From: Kingdonia uniflora
Lineage: Eukaryota > Streptophyta > Magnoliopsida > Ranunculales > Circaeasteraceae
NCBI GenBank assembly: GCA_014058105.1
Contig: JACGCM010002082.1
Coordinates: forward strand, 1,302,001 to 1,366,000
DNA length: 64,000 bases
Direction of reading: 5' to 3'
Part shown: piece by piece, positions 25,589-37,315 of the stretch
Layout of the letters: each line of letters begins with the position of its first letter
Numbering within the stretch: the first letter of the stretch is position 1
The notes under the pieces: model-generated
Database searches by the model: none
What the model was told of the DNA's origin: nothing
What the model saw: only the letters and a program-made list of their open reading frames with translations
Program-made: the position numbers and the translations under genes

Positions 25589-28041
25589 GAACATCTCCAG
25601 CAGGCGGGTTTGGGTTCTGACAGAGGGCCCACACGTCAGAACCCAAAAAACCCAACCCAAAATCTCGTCTCCCAGCAGCAAATGACATATTTTTTTTTCC
25701 TACAATCATTTCACTGTGCGGTAAAACGATTACCGCCGCTTCATCTGCTAAACCCAAACGCAACAAACTTGACAACATTTCACATGTTTCCTCATCTCTC
25801 TCACAATATGAACCCAAAACCTTGAAAAAAATTACCAAAATTTGCAAAATTAAATGGATATGCCAGAGGGAGACCCACACCCTAGTATATTCCATGGGTT
25901 TATAGGGACAAGAAATACAAAACAAGCCGTAATGCGGTCGAGGTCTGGAAGGAAGAAAATAAGGTTGTATTTGAAGAGGTAAAACAAAATGAAGGCCTAC
26001 CACACCCAACCTAAGGCGATATTTCACGTACCAAGTTTATTACCACGCTCCCAGACGGCGTCAGTCATATCTATTACAATGGCAGGGATCTCACGGTAAG
26101 TTTTTGTTTAATTATGACTTTAATATTTTCCTTAATCAAGTGGTTGACAAAATGCTCCAATGAACAGAATCAGGATTCGATGTGTCCGTACGACACATTC
26201 ACTACGGTGATAAAAGTTTGGAAGGAGATTTCTACAATTCTGACAATAAGGGATCCTGTGGTGAAAATATTTGGGAGGTTTAAGGATATATGCTTGGGTA
26301 ATTCCGATAATCGGCTAATTTAGGCGTTAACAGAGCGTTGGTGGCCAACAACTCATACTTTTTTCTTTCTGTGTACAGAGATATTGATCACTTCAATAGA
26401 TTTCACAATGCTAACATCATTGCCAATCGACAAATATCCTACATAGTTACCGTATGACGACCGATGGAGTATTTTAACCGAGGCGAGGTAATTGCTCTAC
26501 CGCATTTAATCCAACAATCCAAAGAGTGGGAACGTCAGCATTGTACATCTAAGGACATACTTGACCATCACAGATGATCGGGCGGATGACAGTACGGTGG
26601 CTTATACTTTTATTCTTTTTATGATGGGACATTTATGGTTCTAAATGGCCAATGACGCCGTCCCTTTTGGATATCTTGAGGTCATGGCCGATTTGGACGA
26701 AGCTCTCGAATATGACTGGGGTTCTACTATTCTTGCTTCCATGTACCATGGCTTGGATACCGCAGTTACGACCGGCGGTGCCATCACTAGATTTTCATAA
26801 CTTCTTGAGGTACACTAACAATTTTTCCTTACCAGCTGCGAATCAAATATCTTCCAATAAACGTCTTAAATGGAATTTCTAATTATTTTTTATTTTGTTC
26901 CAAAAAGCAGTATTTGTTTTATGAGTATTGTGGGGTTGGTCACCCTATTGTCAAGGATGTGCTAAAAATAATGATGTATCCTTTCCTCAAACCACGGGAA
27001 ATGGGAAATAGGAAGAAAACAAATGACCAGGTAGGAAATTTGTTTACTATAACCAGATAGCTCATTGACCACCAGACTATTGAGTCTATCAACTGGCAAC
27101 CTTGGAGTACATCTGTGGTGTTAGAGTTAGATGATGTACGTACTGCGTTGTACCTGTCCCGTAAGAGGATGCCACTTTAAGTCTCAAATGGAAACTGCGA
27201 GTATTACTTGGGGGATAGATGTTGGAGGTATCTGACTGGCTATACGGGTATTCTGATTGATCCTCCGTCCAACATGTCCCCACATTTTAGTCCAGCCGAT
27301 TTATAGGCGTTGATACAGTCCAGCTTCGTTGACTGTGCCCAGTTTATATTGGACGAGTAGTGATAGACTTGCACCTCATACTAGGCTAGCCAACCTTTAG
27401 AGGTTGACTACCTGTTGATAAATATGTAAAGGATGGGGAATATAGATCTGTTCGGATCCAGTGCACTCAGGGCTGATATTATACCCGTGGTGGTTACGTC
27501 AACAAAGGCTCATAGCTTCTCCCAAGACTTCACTCTACCCGACTTGGAGATGGGGCTAGACTTGGGGTGGTATATGGAGTAGATAGGGAGGTGTGAGGCG
27601 GTCCCCATCCACCGTATGAGGGAGCGGCAACCCATGTTTGCCTCTTACGGCTCAGAGGAGCTGTGATACCTAACTTATGGTATGTGGCGAGTTGCCCTTG
27701 CAGAGTCTGCACGGGATGCCCATACGATTTAGCATTTGACTGATGAGTTTGCTGCTGCCAACATGAACATAGACATTATAGACGACCAACTATATCAGTA
27801 TGTAAGTAATTTATTTATTTCTTAAGGTCATATTTATTTTGTCCTAATCTAAATAAATTTTCTTTGTCCCGTTTAGAACTTACAGGTGAGGAGGACACCG
27901 ACGGTAAATGTGGTGTCGCTAGCACCTGGAGGTAGCACGAGGACGAGGCAGGGGACCCGTGGATATGGTCTGCTCACCAGGGGAGCCTGTAGTATCCGCA
28001 GGGAGTGGGGTATTGGAGATGATATTGGTCTGTCTCAGTAG
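25589..28041 (+). pseudogene. Second PMD gene, decayed, in the opposite orientation
   Basis: The left end TAAGAACATCTCCAGCAGG at 25586-25604 looks like a TIR with its TAA target; I could not find the partner. Exon 1 ends at 26095 (LPDGVSHIYYNGRDLT before GTAAGT), matching the exon-1 end of the copy at 23304. The next exon, from about 26170, has GNSDNRLI then a stop, then ALTERWWPTTHTF. The PMD C-terminal half follows: GYLEVMADLDEALEYDWGST near 26670, SINWQPWSTSVVLELDDVRT near 27090, CEYYLGDRCWRYLTG near 27200, DMEMGLDLGWYME-like sequence near 27545, and an Arg/Gly-rich tail ending at 28041. More than eight stops or shifts interrupt it. Confidence 0.75.
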
Positions 28042-28425
28042 ATATAGGTATGTGATGAGTGCAGCTTGTTGACGTATATTTTTATTGTGTGTATCAGTAT
28101 TGAACTATTTATATTATAAATTTCTGTTTCTCTATATAAGTACTTGTATGACCTGATTCCCTATTTTTTATTATATAAATCAATATTAATTTATTTATTT
28201 TAGTCTTGAATTGAAATGGAAATGCAATTACAATTCTGAAAGTAGTAGTTCTACGCATGAAATGAAGCTCAAAATAAATACAATTAAATTTAATTCATCG
28301 TTCACGACTGATGTAGGTATTAAACTCGGACTATTCAGTAAGGCGGAGCGGATCCCGTCAATAGTTGGAAAGTTGGTAATTTATTGGAAACTCATAAGGT
28401 GGGACACAGTTCCGGTAAAAAATAT
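28042..28425. other. AT-rich non-coding stretch after PMD copy 2
   Basis: Probably 3' sequence of the PMD-carrying element. No gene or defined end was recognised. Confidence 0.3.
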
Positions 28426-28482
28426 TACTACACCAATTTATGTAAATTACCACAGTGTTTATTAGTGGTAATAACAGTTTTA

Positions 28483-29077
28483 TGATTGGCATGAAAAATG
28501 CCTATTTTTGTCCTTTAATTTGAATTATCTAGTACCTTATTTTATGTTTCACTGGGCCTAATTAAAGTATGTTTGACTATTGTAAGTAATAAGACAATTG
28601 TAACCAAGCCCGGCCTGAAAGCCCAACTTTTACAAACTAAAGGATACTACTGGAGATGATCAGTTGTCAAGAGCTGCTGAAAATTATTAGTGTCAGGGGC
28701 TTCTAGAAGACTTAGTATTCAAACCTAGCTAAAATATCTCCACCAAATCTGGGTGGTTGAGAGAGAGTAGGACTTTTCTTTGGGGATAAAGAGATAGAGG
28801 AGAAGAGAGGAGAGTTATCTTTTTTACTCTCTGGGAACCACCGTAGCTTTTTTGTATTCTTCTAGAGAGATTTGTATTATGTTTGGAGAATCTTGGGAAA
28901 TCTCTATTGGAAGAAATATGTAAGTTCTTTATTTATCAATGATCAATTCTTCATATTATTTTTTATAATTTATATTTACTCAATTTGATACGAGAAGCAC
29001 GATTCTATTATCTACTCATCCCTGAAGAACGACCACCCTAACCTATATTACAATACCTAATTTGATAGGGTCTATCA
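28483..29077 (+). repeat. 5' LTR of the gag-protease element
   Basis: It is 595 bp and closely similar to 35307-35897. It ends TGATAGGGTCTATCA, itself an inverted repeat, just before the primer site. Confidence 0.88.
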
Positions 29078-29079
29078 AA

Positions 29080-29097
29080 TGGCGCTGTTGCTGGGGA
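29080..29097 (+). other. Primer-binding site, Asp-tRNA-like
   Basis: TGGCGCTGTTGCTGGGGA, two substitutions from the common TGGCGCCGTTGCCGGGGA. Confidence 0.75.
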
Positions 29098-29722
29098 TGC
29101 AATCAATTTTAAAATTGTGTTTCTATTATTAAATTATTGTTCCGTTTCTAGTTTTCGTTGTTTTTATTAGTGATTTTTTTCTCAGTTTTGCCCTGCTTGA
29201 GGTATTTGCTTTATCTATTTTGTGCAGGTTAGAGTAATGTCAGGCGAGTGATAGTCTAAGAAGGTCGTATTAAAGTTGTTACAACTCCCACACGTCTCTC
29301 TCTCTCTCTCCCTCTCTCTAAAAACAAACCACAACTCGCATGCGTCTCTCTCTTTCTCTAAATTTTCCATAAAACTCTCAATAGATCTCTCACAAAAATG
29401 ACTCTCCATATCTTTCAAATCTTCCATTGCTACTCGACATCAGTGGATTATCAACTCTAGATTTTGTAGGTGTTAAAGTGGGGATTTCACGAATTAGGGC
29501 TTCCTTTTTTGTTTTTGTTTGTTTTCTTCAATTTCAACAATAATTGATATCAGCAACAATCAATTTAAACAGGGATTCAAGGTATGGAATTTGATTTGGG
29601 GATTTTAGGATTCTTTCTCAGAGCTTTATTCATCAATTGGCAATTGGGTTTTGGTGGTGTCTCTTTCTCTATCTCTGTGGTTGGATTTCACGATTAGGGG
29701 TTTTGTTGTTTTCTTCGATTTT

Positions 29723-29801
29723 GCTGTTGTTTGCTTCAATTTTATTATTGTTTGCTTCAATTTTACTGTTGTTTGCTTTGCTTCGATTTATAGTTGTTTG
29801 C
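29723..29801 (+). repeat. Short tandem repeat in the element leader
   Basis: Three to four imperfect units of about 24 bp with the core GTTGTTTGCTTCAATTTTA. CT-rich simple sequence also occurs at 29290-29360. This is leader sequence without a convincing gene, although a hydrophobic open frame runs through the repeat. Confidence 0.7.
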
Positions 29802-31658
29802 TTTACAATCTCTCTATTTCTCTTTCCTTTGCAATTGGGGTTCAATTTCATATCTGTGTTTTGATTTACAATTTTTTCAAGATCGATTGAAGTTCTCAAT
29901 TTAATCGATGGTTTCTGATTGAATGTCTGTGATTGGTCTGTGATTGAAGTTACTCCATCTTAGTTCCGTGAAATAGGTGATCAGTAGCAGCCTCTCTAAA
30001 TAGGTGATTGGTCTGTGATTGACTCCATCTACTCCTCAAAACAACAGACTCTCAAAATAGATGAACTCAGATAGTTCTTCATTGATTTGAATTTTTTTTG
30101 GTCAGATTGGCACTTCGGTTCGTTTTGTGGAGATATATAGCTTTTGAGTTTCGCTTTTGACTGATTTTGGTCTGAAATCTACGAGATGATCTCAGTTTGA
30201 ACTTGTTTTTCTTTGATTCAAGAATTGTGGTAGTGTGTAATTCATTACAGGTGACAGGGTTATATTGCTCTTGGAGAATATTGGGTTCTCTTCGTTGGTA
30301 AATCGTATCACAATCTCTGAGTTTTTTTTGTTTACTCTGCTGCTACATTAGTTATTTTGCTATGGGTTTCTGCTATTGATTTATTTTAGTGAACTGTGAC
30401 TTAAAGTTTGAATGTTGTGTTGTTTTGTTATTTGATCAGGGGTTGTTATTTGTCATTTTCGTCATTATATAGTTTTCTTTTGTATAACTCTGTTTGTATC
30501 CACCAAGAATTATAAGCTTGTTCTTGCGAAGAACAAGTCGGGTCAAGCAACTATTGTTTAAAAGCTCTACCTATGTATTTCTGTGGGAACGATATTATCT
30601 TTTGCTCGATCTAGGCAGCTGGGTAGCATTATTGCTACATACTTGATTCACGAACACAGACATACATAAGTACTGTTTTTCAAGCTATTGAAGGAGATGG
30701 ACATGGTTTATTAAAGCAAAGTGACAAAGCCAACATCAAAGAAAAGCGACAAAGCCAAGAAGACGTCTAGTTTAAATTTTTATTTATTTTTGGTATTGTA
30801 AGGATTTAGAAAATGTTTATGTAAAGTTTAATGAGTGACACTCTGTAAGATGAGGAAATTGTACTCTGCTGCAGGTACAGCTTTGGAACCCCTACTTAGG
30901 TCGAAAATCGTTTCAACGCGTAGTTCTCAAACGATCCTGAGTGGGCCTTGCTAACGGTTTTACCAGGGTAACCAAACGTATCCCTATAAAGGACGCCCTA
31001 TAGGTAATCATCTTTTCACAATACCCCCCCTGTCGTGGTATATCGTTATTCAACTATTGTTTGATTGATTAAATGTTTAATTTTTGCAACAACGCCTAGA
31101 TAAGGGTGAATAAAAAGGGGATTTCATCACCCGTGCATGCCCAAGCATTAGAACCCCAGGAGTTCATCACCCAGCTTTTAATCTTTTTTGTATCGACAGT
31201 CCCGACCATTTAAAAATAGTTTTAGATAAGAAGCCATAAAATACATAGTTATTCAAAAGGTTTTGCTCGGACCTGGAGTAACACTCTCACTAGGAAAACT
31301 TGATAAGTGGCTATGTTTGCTGAAGGACATACATTATCTGGCATAGCTAGTGTGGATAGGTGACTCTAGGCGGTTCACTCCGCCTTCCAGCACAGGTGCA
31401 TCTAGGTGACTAGATAACATGCGAGCTATTGCCAAAGTGCGTAAAAACAACTCAAATGCGAACCGATCTACTGTTAGGAGTAAGAGCATTGAACCCTGAG
31501 ATCGGGTTTACAACTTAACTTAAAAAAGAGACCAGTAAAACGTTCTTGAGTGATTGTATCATTCTTAGGACTTTTAGTGGGTTCGCATATATTGATTGAG
31601 TTGTATGTTAAATTGGGGTAACACCTAAATTCGGACTAAGAACGCTGCTAGAATCAAT

Positions 31659-32593
31659 ATGAGCGGGACAGATGGGATTAATGGTCCCGAACCTAATGTT
31701 GATAGGAACGGTCCCGAACCTGCTGCTGCGGAGAGAATCACTCTCCGCAATCAAATGCATCCTACAGTTGTGAGTAAACCTTCGTGTATTGTGATTCCTA
31801 GAAATGTAGGAAACATCGAGTTAAAACCGAGATTCTTGTATATGCTTCCCAAATTTCATGATAATCCTACTGAAAACCCGTATAACCATCTTTGAAACTT
31901 TAGGGATCATATGCTTATTTTAAACTTCGAACGTATTATAGAGGATTCTCTAAAATTATGTGTGTTCCCTTTTTCTCTTATGGGAAACGTACGCGATTGG
32001 CTGTGCACTCTTGAGGAGAACTCTGTAAACAGGTTTGTACAACTCGTTAAGGAGTTTTTGAAAAAATATTTCCCTACCATAGAACTGCTAAGATACGACA
32101 GAGTATCTATAACTTCACGCAAAATTAAGGAGAGTCATTATATGACTACCTACAACGGTTTAGGGATTTATAGCAAGGATGCCCACATCACGGGATCCAA
32201 TTGATTGATATAGTTCAAACTTTCTATGAAGGTCTAGATTATGATACTAGAGCTTGTGTTCAGTCTATGTGTACGGGTACATTTGATGAGAAAACTGACA
32301 CCGAAGCCTGGAAATTATTAAATGATACAGCGGATAAGATCTATTAATGGCAAACGATGAGAGATGAAAGACCTTGTCACAGTGAAAATGTGTATCAAGT
32401 GGACTCTAATTCAGAGTCCGCCACTCTTAGAACCATTCTTAATAAAATCGAGAACTTAGAGATCGGAAAAGGAGAGAAACACTCTGCCACTTATTCTGTT
32501 AACCATGTGGCGATGCCACTTTGTGTGGTTTTTGAGAGTCTGGACCATCTGGTCCAAGATTGCCCTGACGTCCTTAGTTTAAATGAGAGTTAG
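31659..32593 (+). pseudogene. Decayed gag of the gag-protease element
   Basis: The start MSGTDGINGPEP at 31659 precedes the Ty3-type Gag core: PRFLYMLPKFHDNPTENPYN, a stop at 31893, then LKLCVFPFSLMGNVRDW, EFLKKYFP and, after a frame change, FYEGLDYDTRACVQS. The segment order is that of plant Athila/Tat Gag proteins. A zinc knuckle is hinted at 32517-32570 (CVVFESLDHLVQDCP), but its second cysteine is missing. Stops at 31893, 32202, 32346 and 32591 break it. Confidence 0.78.
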
Positions 32594-33059
32594 AAAGACC
32601 AGGCCAATGCTATGTATCAACGTCCCAATAGCCAACCTTTTAATGATAGATAGAATTATAATTCTAACAACTCTAATTCTCGGGGAAGTGGAAATTACCA
32701 AGGAGGTTCGTCTGGCAGTACTGCTTATCAACCGCACATCCAATTGAACCATCATCTGTCTAAATTCCTCATTGCAACAAAATCCATCATACCAAGCTCC
32801 CCTTAATGTGCCTTATGTTCCTCTGCACAATAGGAATTTGCCTATTCCTACCACATCCTTAGAAAATACTCTTTAGGTATTTATGCAAGTAACCCAGTCA
32901 TCTATTGTCAAACTTGAGAGACAAATATGTCAAATGGTAACATAGATAAGCACGAGAGACAAAGGAACGTTCCCCAGTCAAACTCAAGCTAATCCTAAAG
33001 GGAATACTGAACATCCTAAATCTTCTAATCGTGATGGAGTCAACACCATTATTTTTCTT

Positions 33060-33944
33060 ATGAGTGGTACAAAAGTGGATAATCTAGTAAAAATACCTGA
33101 GGAACCCAAGAAGGAAATTCAAAGTAAAATCATAGAAGAACCTGTGAGTGAGAAAGAAACCGTGATAACACATGTTCAGCCGCTGACTCCTTTTCCTCAG
33201 AGGTTAACTCTGGCTAAGAAGGGTAATGCCTATGAGGAATTTTTAGAGATTTTTAAGCATTGTGTGATTAACATTCCTATTCTTACGGCCATAAGGCATA
33301 TTCCTAATTACATAAAATTCCTAAAAGATCTTTGCACCATAAAATGGCGTATACATGTCCCGATAAATGCTTTTCATCTTCACGAGAGGGATACGCCTAT
33401 TCTTTTAGATGCACATGCTAGTTCTGTTCTTTCGTGTAAATCCCTTCCCAAATACAAGGATCTGAGATGCCCTACTATTTTATGTTCGATTGAGACCCAT
33501 AAGATAGGAAGAGCTTTACTTGATTTAGGCACCACCGTGAACCTTATTCCTTACTCTGTCTATGAACAATTTGATATCGGAGTACTTAAGCCCACAAATA
33601 GAACCCTGTAGCTAGCTGATCAATCTATTAGGATTCCTAGGGGTGTAGTTGAAGATGTATTGATCCAGATTAAACAATTTGTTTATCCAGTAGACTTTCT
33701 TGTGTTAGATACTGAGCTAGTGGAAAACCCTAATGACGAGATACCTGTGATTCTTGGTCGCCCCTTTTTAGCAACAGCTAATACGATAATCAATTGCCAA
33801 AATGGAATTATGAAGTTAACCTTCGGGAACATGACAGTAGAATTTAATATCTTTAATGCGTCGCATTCCCCTTCTACTTTTGAACCACTGGAGTACAATA
33901 TGATCCAAAGTCTTGTGAGTAGTACTTTTGAGAATATCTTGTGA
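33060..33944 (+). pseudogene. Retroviral-type aspartic protease domain of the gag-protease element
   Basis: Two frames separated by one in-frame stop (33609) give a protease of the plant Ty3 type. The linker has PFPQRLTLAKK, a region usual before the protease in Athila-like elements. The active-site loop reads RALLDLGTTVNLIPYSVYEQ, where plant Ty3 proteases have DLG or DTG. The flap and end region reads DEIPVILGRPFLATANTIIN with the conserved ILGRPFL strand. After the stop at 33942 no reverse transcriptase follows, although this is where pol would continue in a full element. The protease would process Gag in the particle. Confidence 0.82.
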
Positions 33945-35306
33945 GTCTGGCTGAAAACGTTAAACTTAACGCTTACGGGAGGCAACCCTTATCACGTTCA
34001 GGTAATATTTTTAGATTTTCTCCTGTTATTTTTATTTTTAGCAACTGTGGAGACACATGCTGATTCAGTTTGAGGTTGGGGGTAAATAAGATTTTTATAA
34101 TTTTTTCCGAGAAAAGTTGTTATTCTAGAGCATTCTGGTATTAAAGACAACTCTTTTGTATACTATGATCTTTGGACATTCCTAGAATCCTAGAGTTACA
34201 CTTGGGATAAAATGATAAGGTTATGGTTTATTTTAAACCGTAAATTATTAGTGCATTAAGAATTTTTAAGTTTTTAGTACTACCGTCATATTAGATGTGT
34301 TTATGAAGAAAATCACCCTTATAATTGCACTTCATATAGTTATATTATCAAGATTTTGTTAAAAATAACTATCACCTTTTGATTAATTAACAGTTTGGGT
34401 TATGAATAATCTGTAACGAGGGAGACAATTACCTAGGAATATTTAACTCTCATAAATTCATACTAAGGGTTTGTATATATTTTCACAAGTTATTGGCTCC
34501 TTCACAAAGCTGACATACTCATACAAATAAACGAAAAAGGAAAAAAAAGAAAAAAAATAGACATTCACAATTCAAGGCCCCTTGCAAGATTTAGAACTGA
34601 AAGAGGAAGAATTTTTATCAATCTCGAGGCAAGCCATAAATTAATGTGAAAGTAAGAAACCCAAAAAGTAAAAAAAAAAAGAGTCTTTACGAGTATAGTT
34701 GAGAACTATGTAAAGAAGGGCAAGTTGCAAGTATAAAAAGAGCAAATGAAAACTCAAATACAACGCCTTACCTTAAAAAGCTTGTGTGGATATATATTTC
34801 CCCTAAAATATTAATAAAAGAGAGCGAACAAACTAGGGCACTTGTCGAACAAACTTCTAGATTTCTTCTACCATACTCAAGATAAGGTTAAGGTAATTTT
34901 GATGGATTATCAAACACCTTGATTCCAAAAACTAAATTCACTACACAAAATGATAAAATTCTGAAACTTGATATAATCTGATGGTAGTAAAATTGATTTG
35001 ATAAATTCTAAACGTATCTAATGGTTAACCCTTGTTTAAGTGTTATATCTTTAAGATGAATTCAATCCATTTTTAGAGATACTAGGAACAATAATTTTTA
35101 GTTGTTTATAATACCAGAACGTCTGTGATAGAATTTTGTGGGTATATTCACTGAAAAACCTCACGAGATATAACTCATCCTATAGGGGTAACCTATAGGC
35201 TGAAAGGCTTATTGCATACGCTAAATACAATTGTAAGAAACCACAAATAAGTTTAGTTTTCTTTTCTTTTGCTAAGGGGCTAGTAATATGTTAGTTTGGG
35301 GGTATT

Positions 35307-35897
35307 TGATAAGCATGAAAAATGCCTCTTTTTGTCTTTTGATTTACATTATCTAGTACGTTATTTTATGTTTCATGGGGCCTAATTGAAGTATGTTTGA
35401 CTATTATAGGTAATAAAACAATTGCAACCAACTCGGCCTGAAAGCCAAACTTTTATAAGCTAATGGATACTACTGGAGATGATTAGTTGTTAAGAGCTGC
35501 TGGAGATGATTAGTGTCAGGAGCTGCTGGAAGACTTAGTATTCAAACCTAGCTAAAATATCTTCACCAAATCTGGGTGGTTGAGAAAGAGTATGACTTTT
35601 TTAGGGATAAAGAGATAGAGGAGAAGAGAGGATAGTTATCTTTTTTACTCTCTGGGAACCACCGTAGCTTTTTTGTATTCTTCTAGAGAGATTTGTATTA
35701 TGTTTAGGGAATCTTGGGAAATATCTATTGAAATAAATATGTAAGTTCTTTATTTATCAATGATCAATTCTTCATATTATTCTTTATAATTTATATTTAC
35801 TCAATTTGATATGAGAAACACGATTCAATTATCTAATATCCCTGAAGATCGATAACCCTAACCTATATTACAACACCCGATTTGATACAGTCTATCA
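35307..35897 (+). repeat. 3' LTR of the gag-protease element
   Basis: It is 591 bp and pairs with 28483-29077. Confidence 0.88.
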
Positions 35898-35902
35898 TTT
35901 TA

Positions 35903-36240
35903 TCACAAATATTGTCTGTGGTGGTATGTATCAAAATGGGTGTGGCAATTTTTTTTCCACTGATCAAATCTATGGTTTTGTTATATATTGAACTACAAAG
36001 TTTATCTGTGGCAATTATTTTTCCACAGATATTGTCCATGGTGGAGGTCTGTAGTAAAATGAGTATGGCAATTTTTTGCCACAAATTAAATCTATGGTTG
36101 TTATATCTTGTACTACAGAGTTTATCCGTGGCAATTATATTGCCACAGACATATTAGGTAGTATTGTACGGTATGCGTCACTAATTTAGTCCGTGTTTAA
36201 TAATATTGCTACAGATTTAGCCCGAGTTAACTGTTTTGAA
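35903..36240. repeat. Tandem array of ~122-bp units with GTGGCAAT/ATTGCCAC palindromes
   Basis: At least two and a half units share TCTATGGTT, TTATAT-TTG-ACTACA-AG and TTTATCYGTGGCAATTAT; the second starts about 122 bp after the first (35966 and 36088). The same sequence begins left of the Ty3 insertion, at 28426 with TACTACACCAATT, so the array was split by it. Such arrays are typical subterminal regions of CACTA elements, and TACTACACC could be a mutated CACTA terminus. I did not find the opposite end. Confidence 0.5.
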
Positions 36241-37070
36241 ATTTGCCACGGCCTAAGTTTATGGAAATTTACTTTTTATTTGTTTTTTTTTTAAATTAGC
36301 AAAAACCTGTAAAATCTGTAATATTCTCGATGCACTTGTTATTTTCTCTCATGAACAAATGTATATAAACAAAAAGGGCAATTCATAATAACTAGTTTCA
36401 TTTATAAATATTAGTAAACAAAAATATATGTACATTGTTCATATATATACCAACTCAAAAGGAAACTATACACATCTTCCCTATAATGAATCAAAAGGAA
36501 ACCATGAACATACCAAAAAGAGCAAAAAATAATAGAGATAATAGTGGCTTCTAAAGAAAAAGATTAAGAAAACGGTGTTCAAAACATAAACACATAAGTA
36601 GTACCGGATCCAAGAATAGGAAGTGTCTTCAATCCATTATAAGCATCCACAAAAGTAATAAATAACAGATCCTAAAAAACATCTTTAATCCCTTATGACC
36701 ATCCAAAAAAGTAAGGAATCCAACGATGGGAAACAGCTACAAGAAAATTAAAATAACAAATAAATATAAAGGCCAAGCCCATTATACTTATACTTGATAA
36801 ATGGATAACAAAAATAATTTCAAAAAAATGTAAAAGGGGTTAGAAAGAATAATCACCTAATAGGCGAAACGTAAAAGAATTCTCAGATACTTGATCTTCG
36901 TGCCAATTAAAAGCTCGTCAAAGAAAACCCCACGTTGACCAAAGACCGAGGAACCTTGCTCAAAAATTATATCAACAATAACCTCATATTCCTCTTCCTT
37001 GCTTTCCTGGTAACCAAGAATTACTAACGCCCTCCCAGAGGCCACAATATGTTCGTGCAAGTTCAAAAAA
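36241..37070. other. AT-rich spacer outside the CACTA terminus
   Basis: A 69-codon minus-strand frame at 36857-37066 has no family I recognise. The rest is A-rich non-coding sequence. Confidence 0.3.
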
Positions 37071-37315
37071 CACTATACGAGTAACTTAATTTTATGACGG
37101 TCCAAAACCGTCGTTAATGCTCATTTGTGACAGTTTTAGACCGTCGTAATTCCCGTCGCTAATGGGCCGTCGTTTATATATTTCGACAGAAAAGTCCCGT
37201 CGTAAAGCATTAATTTTACGACGGTCTCTCCCCGTCGATAATTTGCGTCAGTTCAAAACCGTCGTAAACTTGCTTAAATGTAGTATCCCAAAATAGTTAT
37301 TACGACGGCTTTGGT
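37071..37315. repeat. CACTA terminus with subterminal GACGG motif array
   Basis: The terminal CACTA is followed by repeated, two-way ACGACGG / CCGTCGT motifs at roughly 37096, 37107, 37140, 37154, 37166, 37196, 37217, 37228, 37258 and 37300. In this family such motifs bind the transposase. Confidence 0.85.

Larger units (their letters stand above)
28483..35897 (+). mobile_element. Ty3-type LTR element with gag and protease only
   Basis: LTRs at 28483-29077 and 35307-35897 begin TGAT and end ATCA, with perfect target duplications TTTTA (28478-28482 and 35898-35902). The primer site at 29080-29097 is TGGCGCTGTTGCTGGGGA, close to the Asp-tRNA site used by Athila-type elements. A purine tract TTTGGGGGT lies just before the right LTR. 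The 6.2-kb interior has a 2.6-kb leader, gag (31659 on) and a protease (to 33944), then 1.3 kb without coding. No reverse transcriptase, RNase H or integrase is present. The flanks join into one older sequence when the element is removed. Confidence 0.88.

Noticed and set aside
25548..26027. 159-codon minus-strand open frame
   Set aside because: It lies over the left end and first exon of the second PMD element on the opposite strand and resembles no protein family; I take it as a chance frame.
28640..28670. CTACTGGAGATGATC as the right inverted end of the second PMD element
   Set aside because: The same sequence recurs in the 3' LTR at about 35467, so it belongs to the Ty3 LTR.
29637..29890. 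Hydrophobic 75-79 codon open frames in the Ty3-type leader
   Set aside because: They arise from a TTTGCTTCAATTTTA tandem repeat and overlap in two frames and on the opposite strand; low-complexity artefacts.
36857..37066. 69-codon minus-strand open frame just outside the CACTA terminus
   Set aside because: No recognisable motif, isolated, and outside the element boundary.
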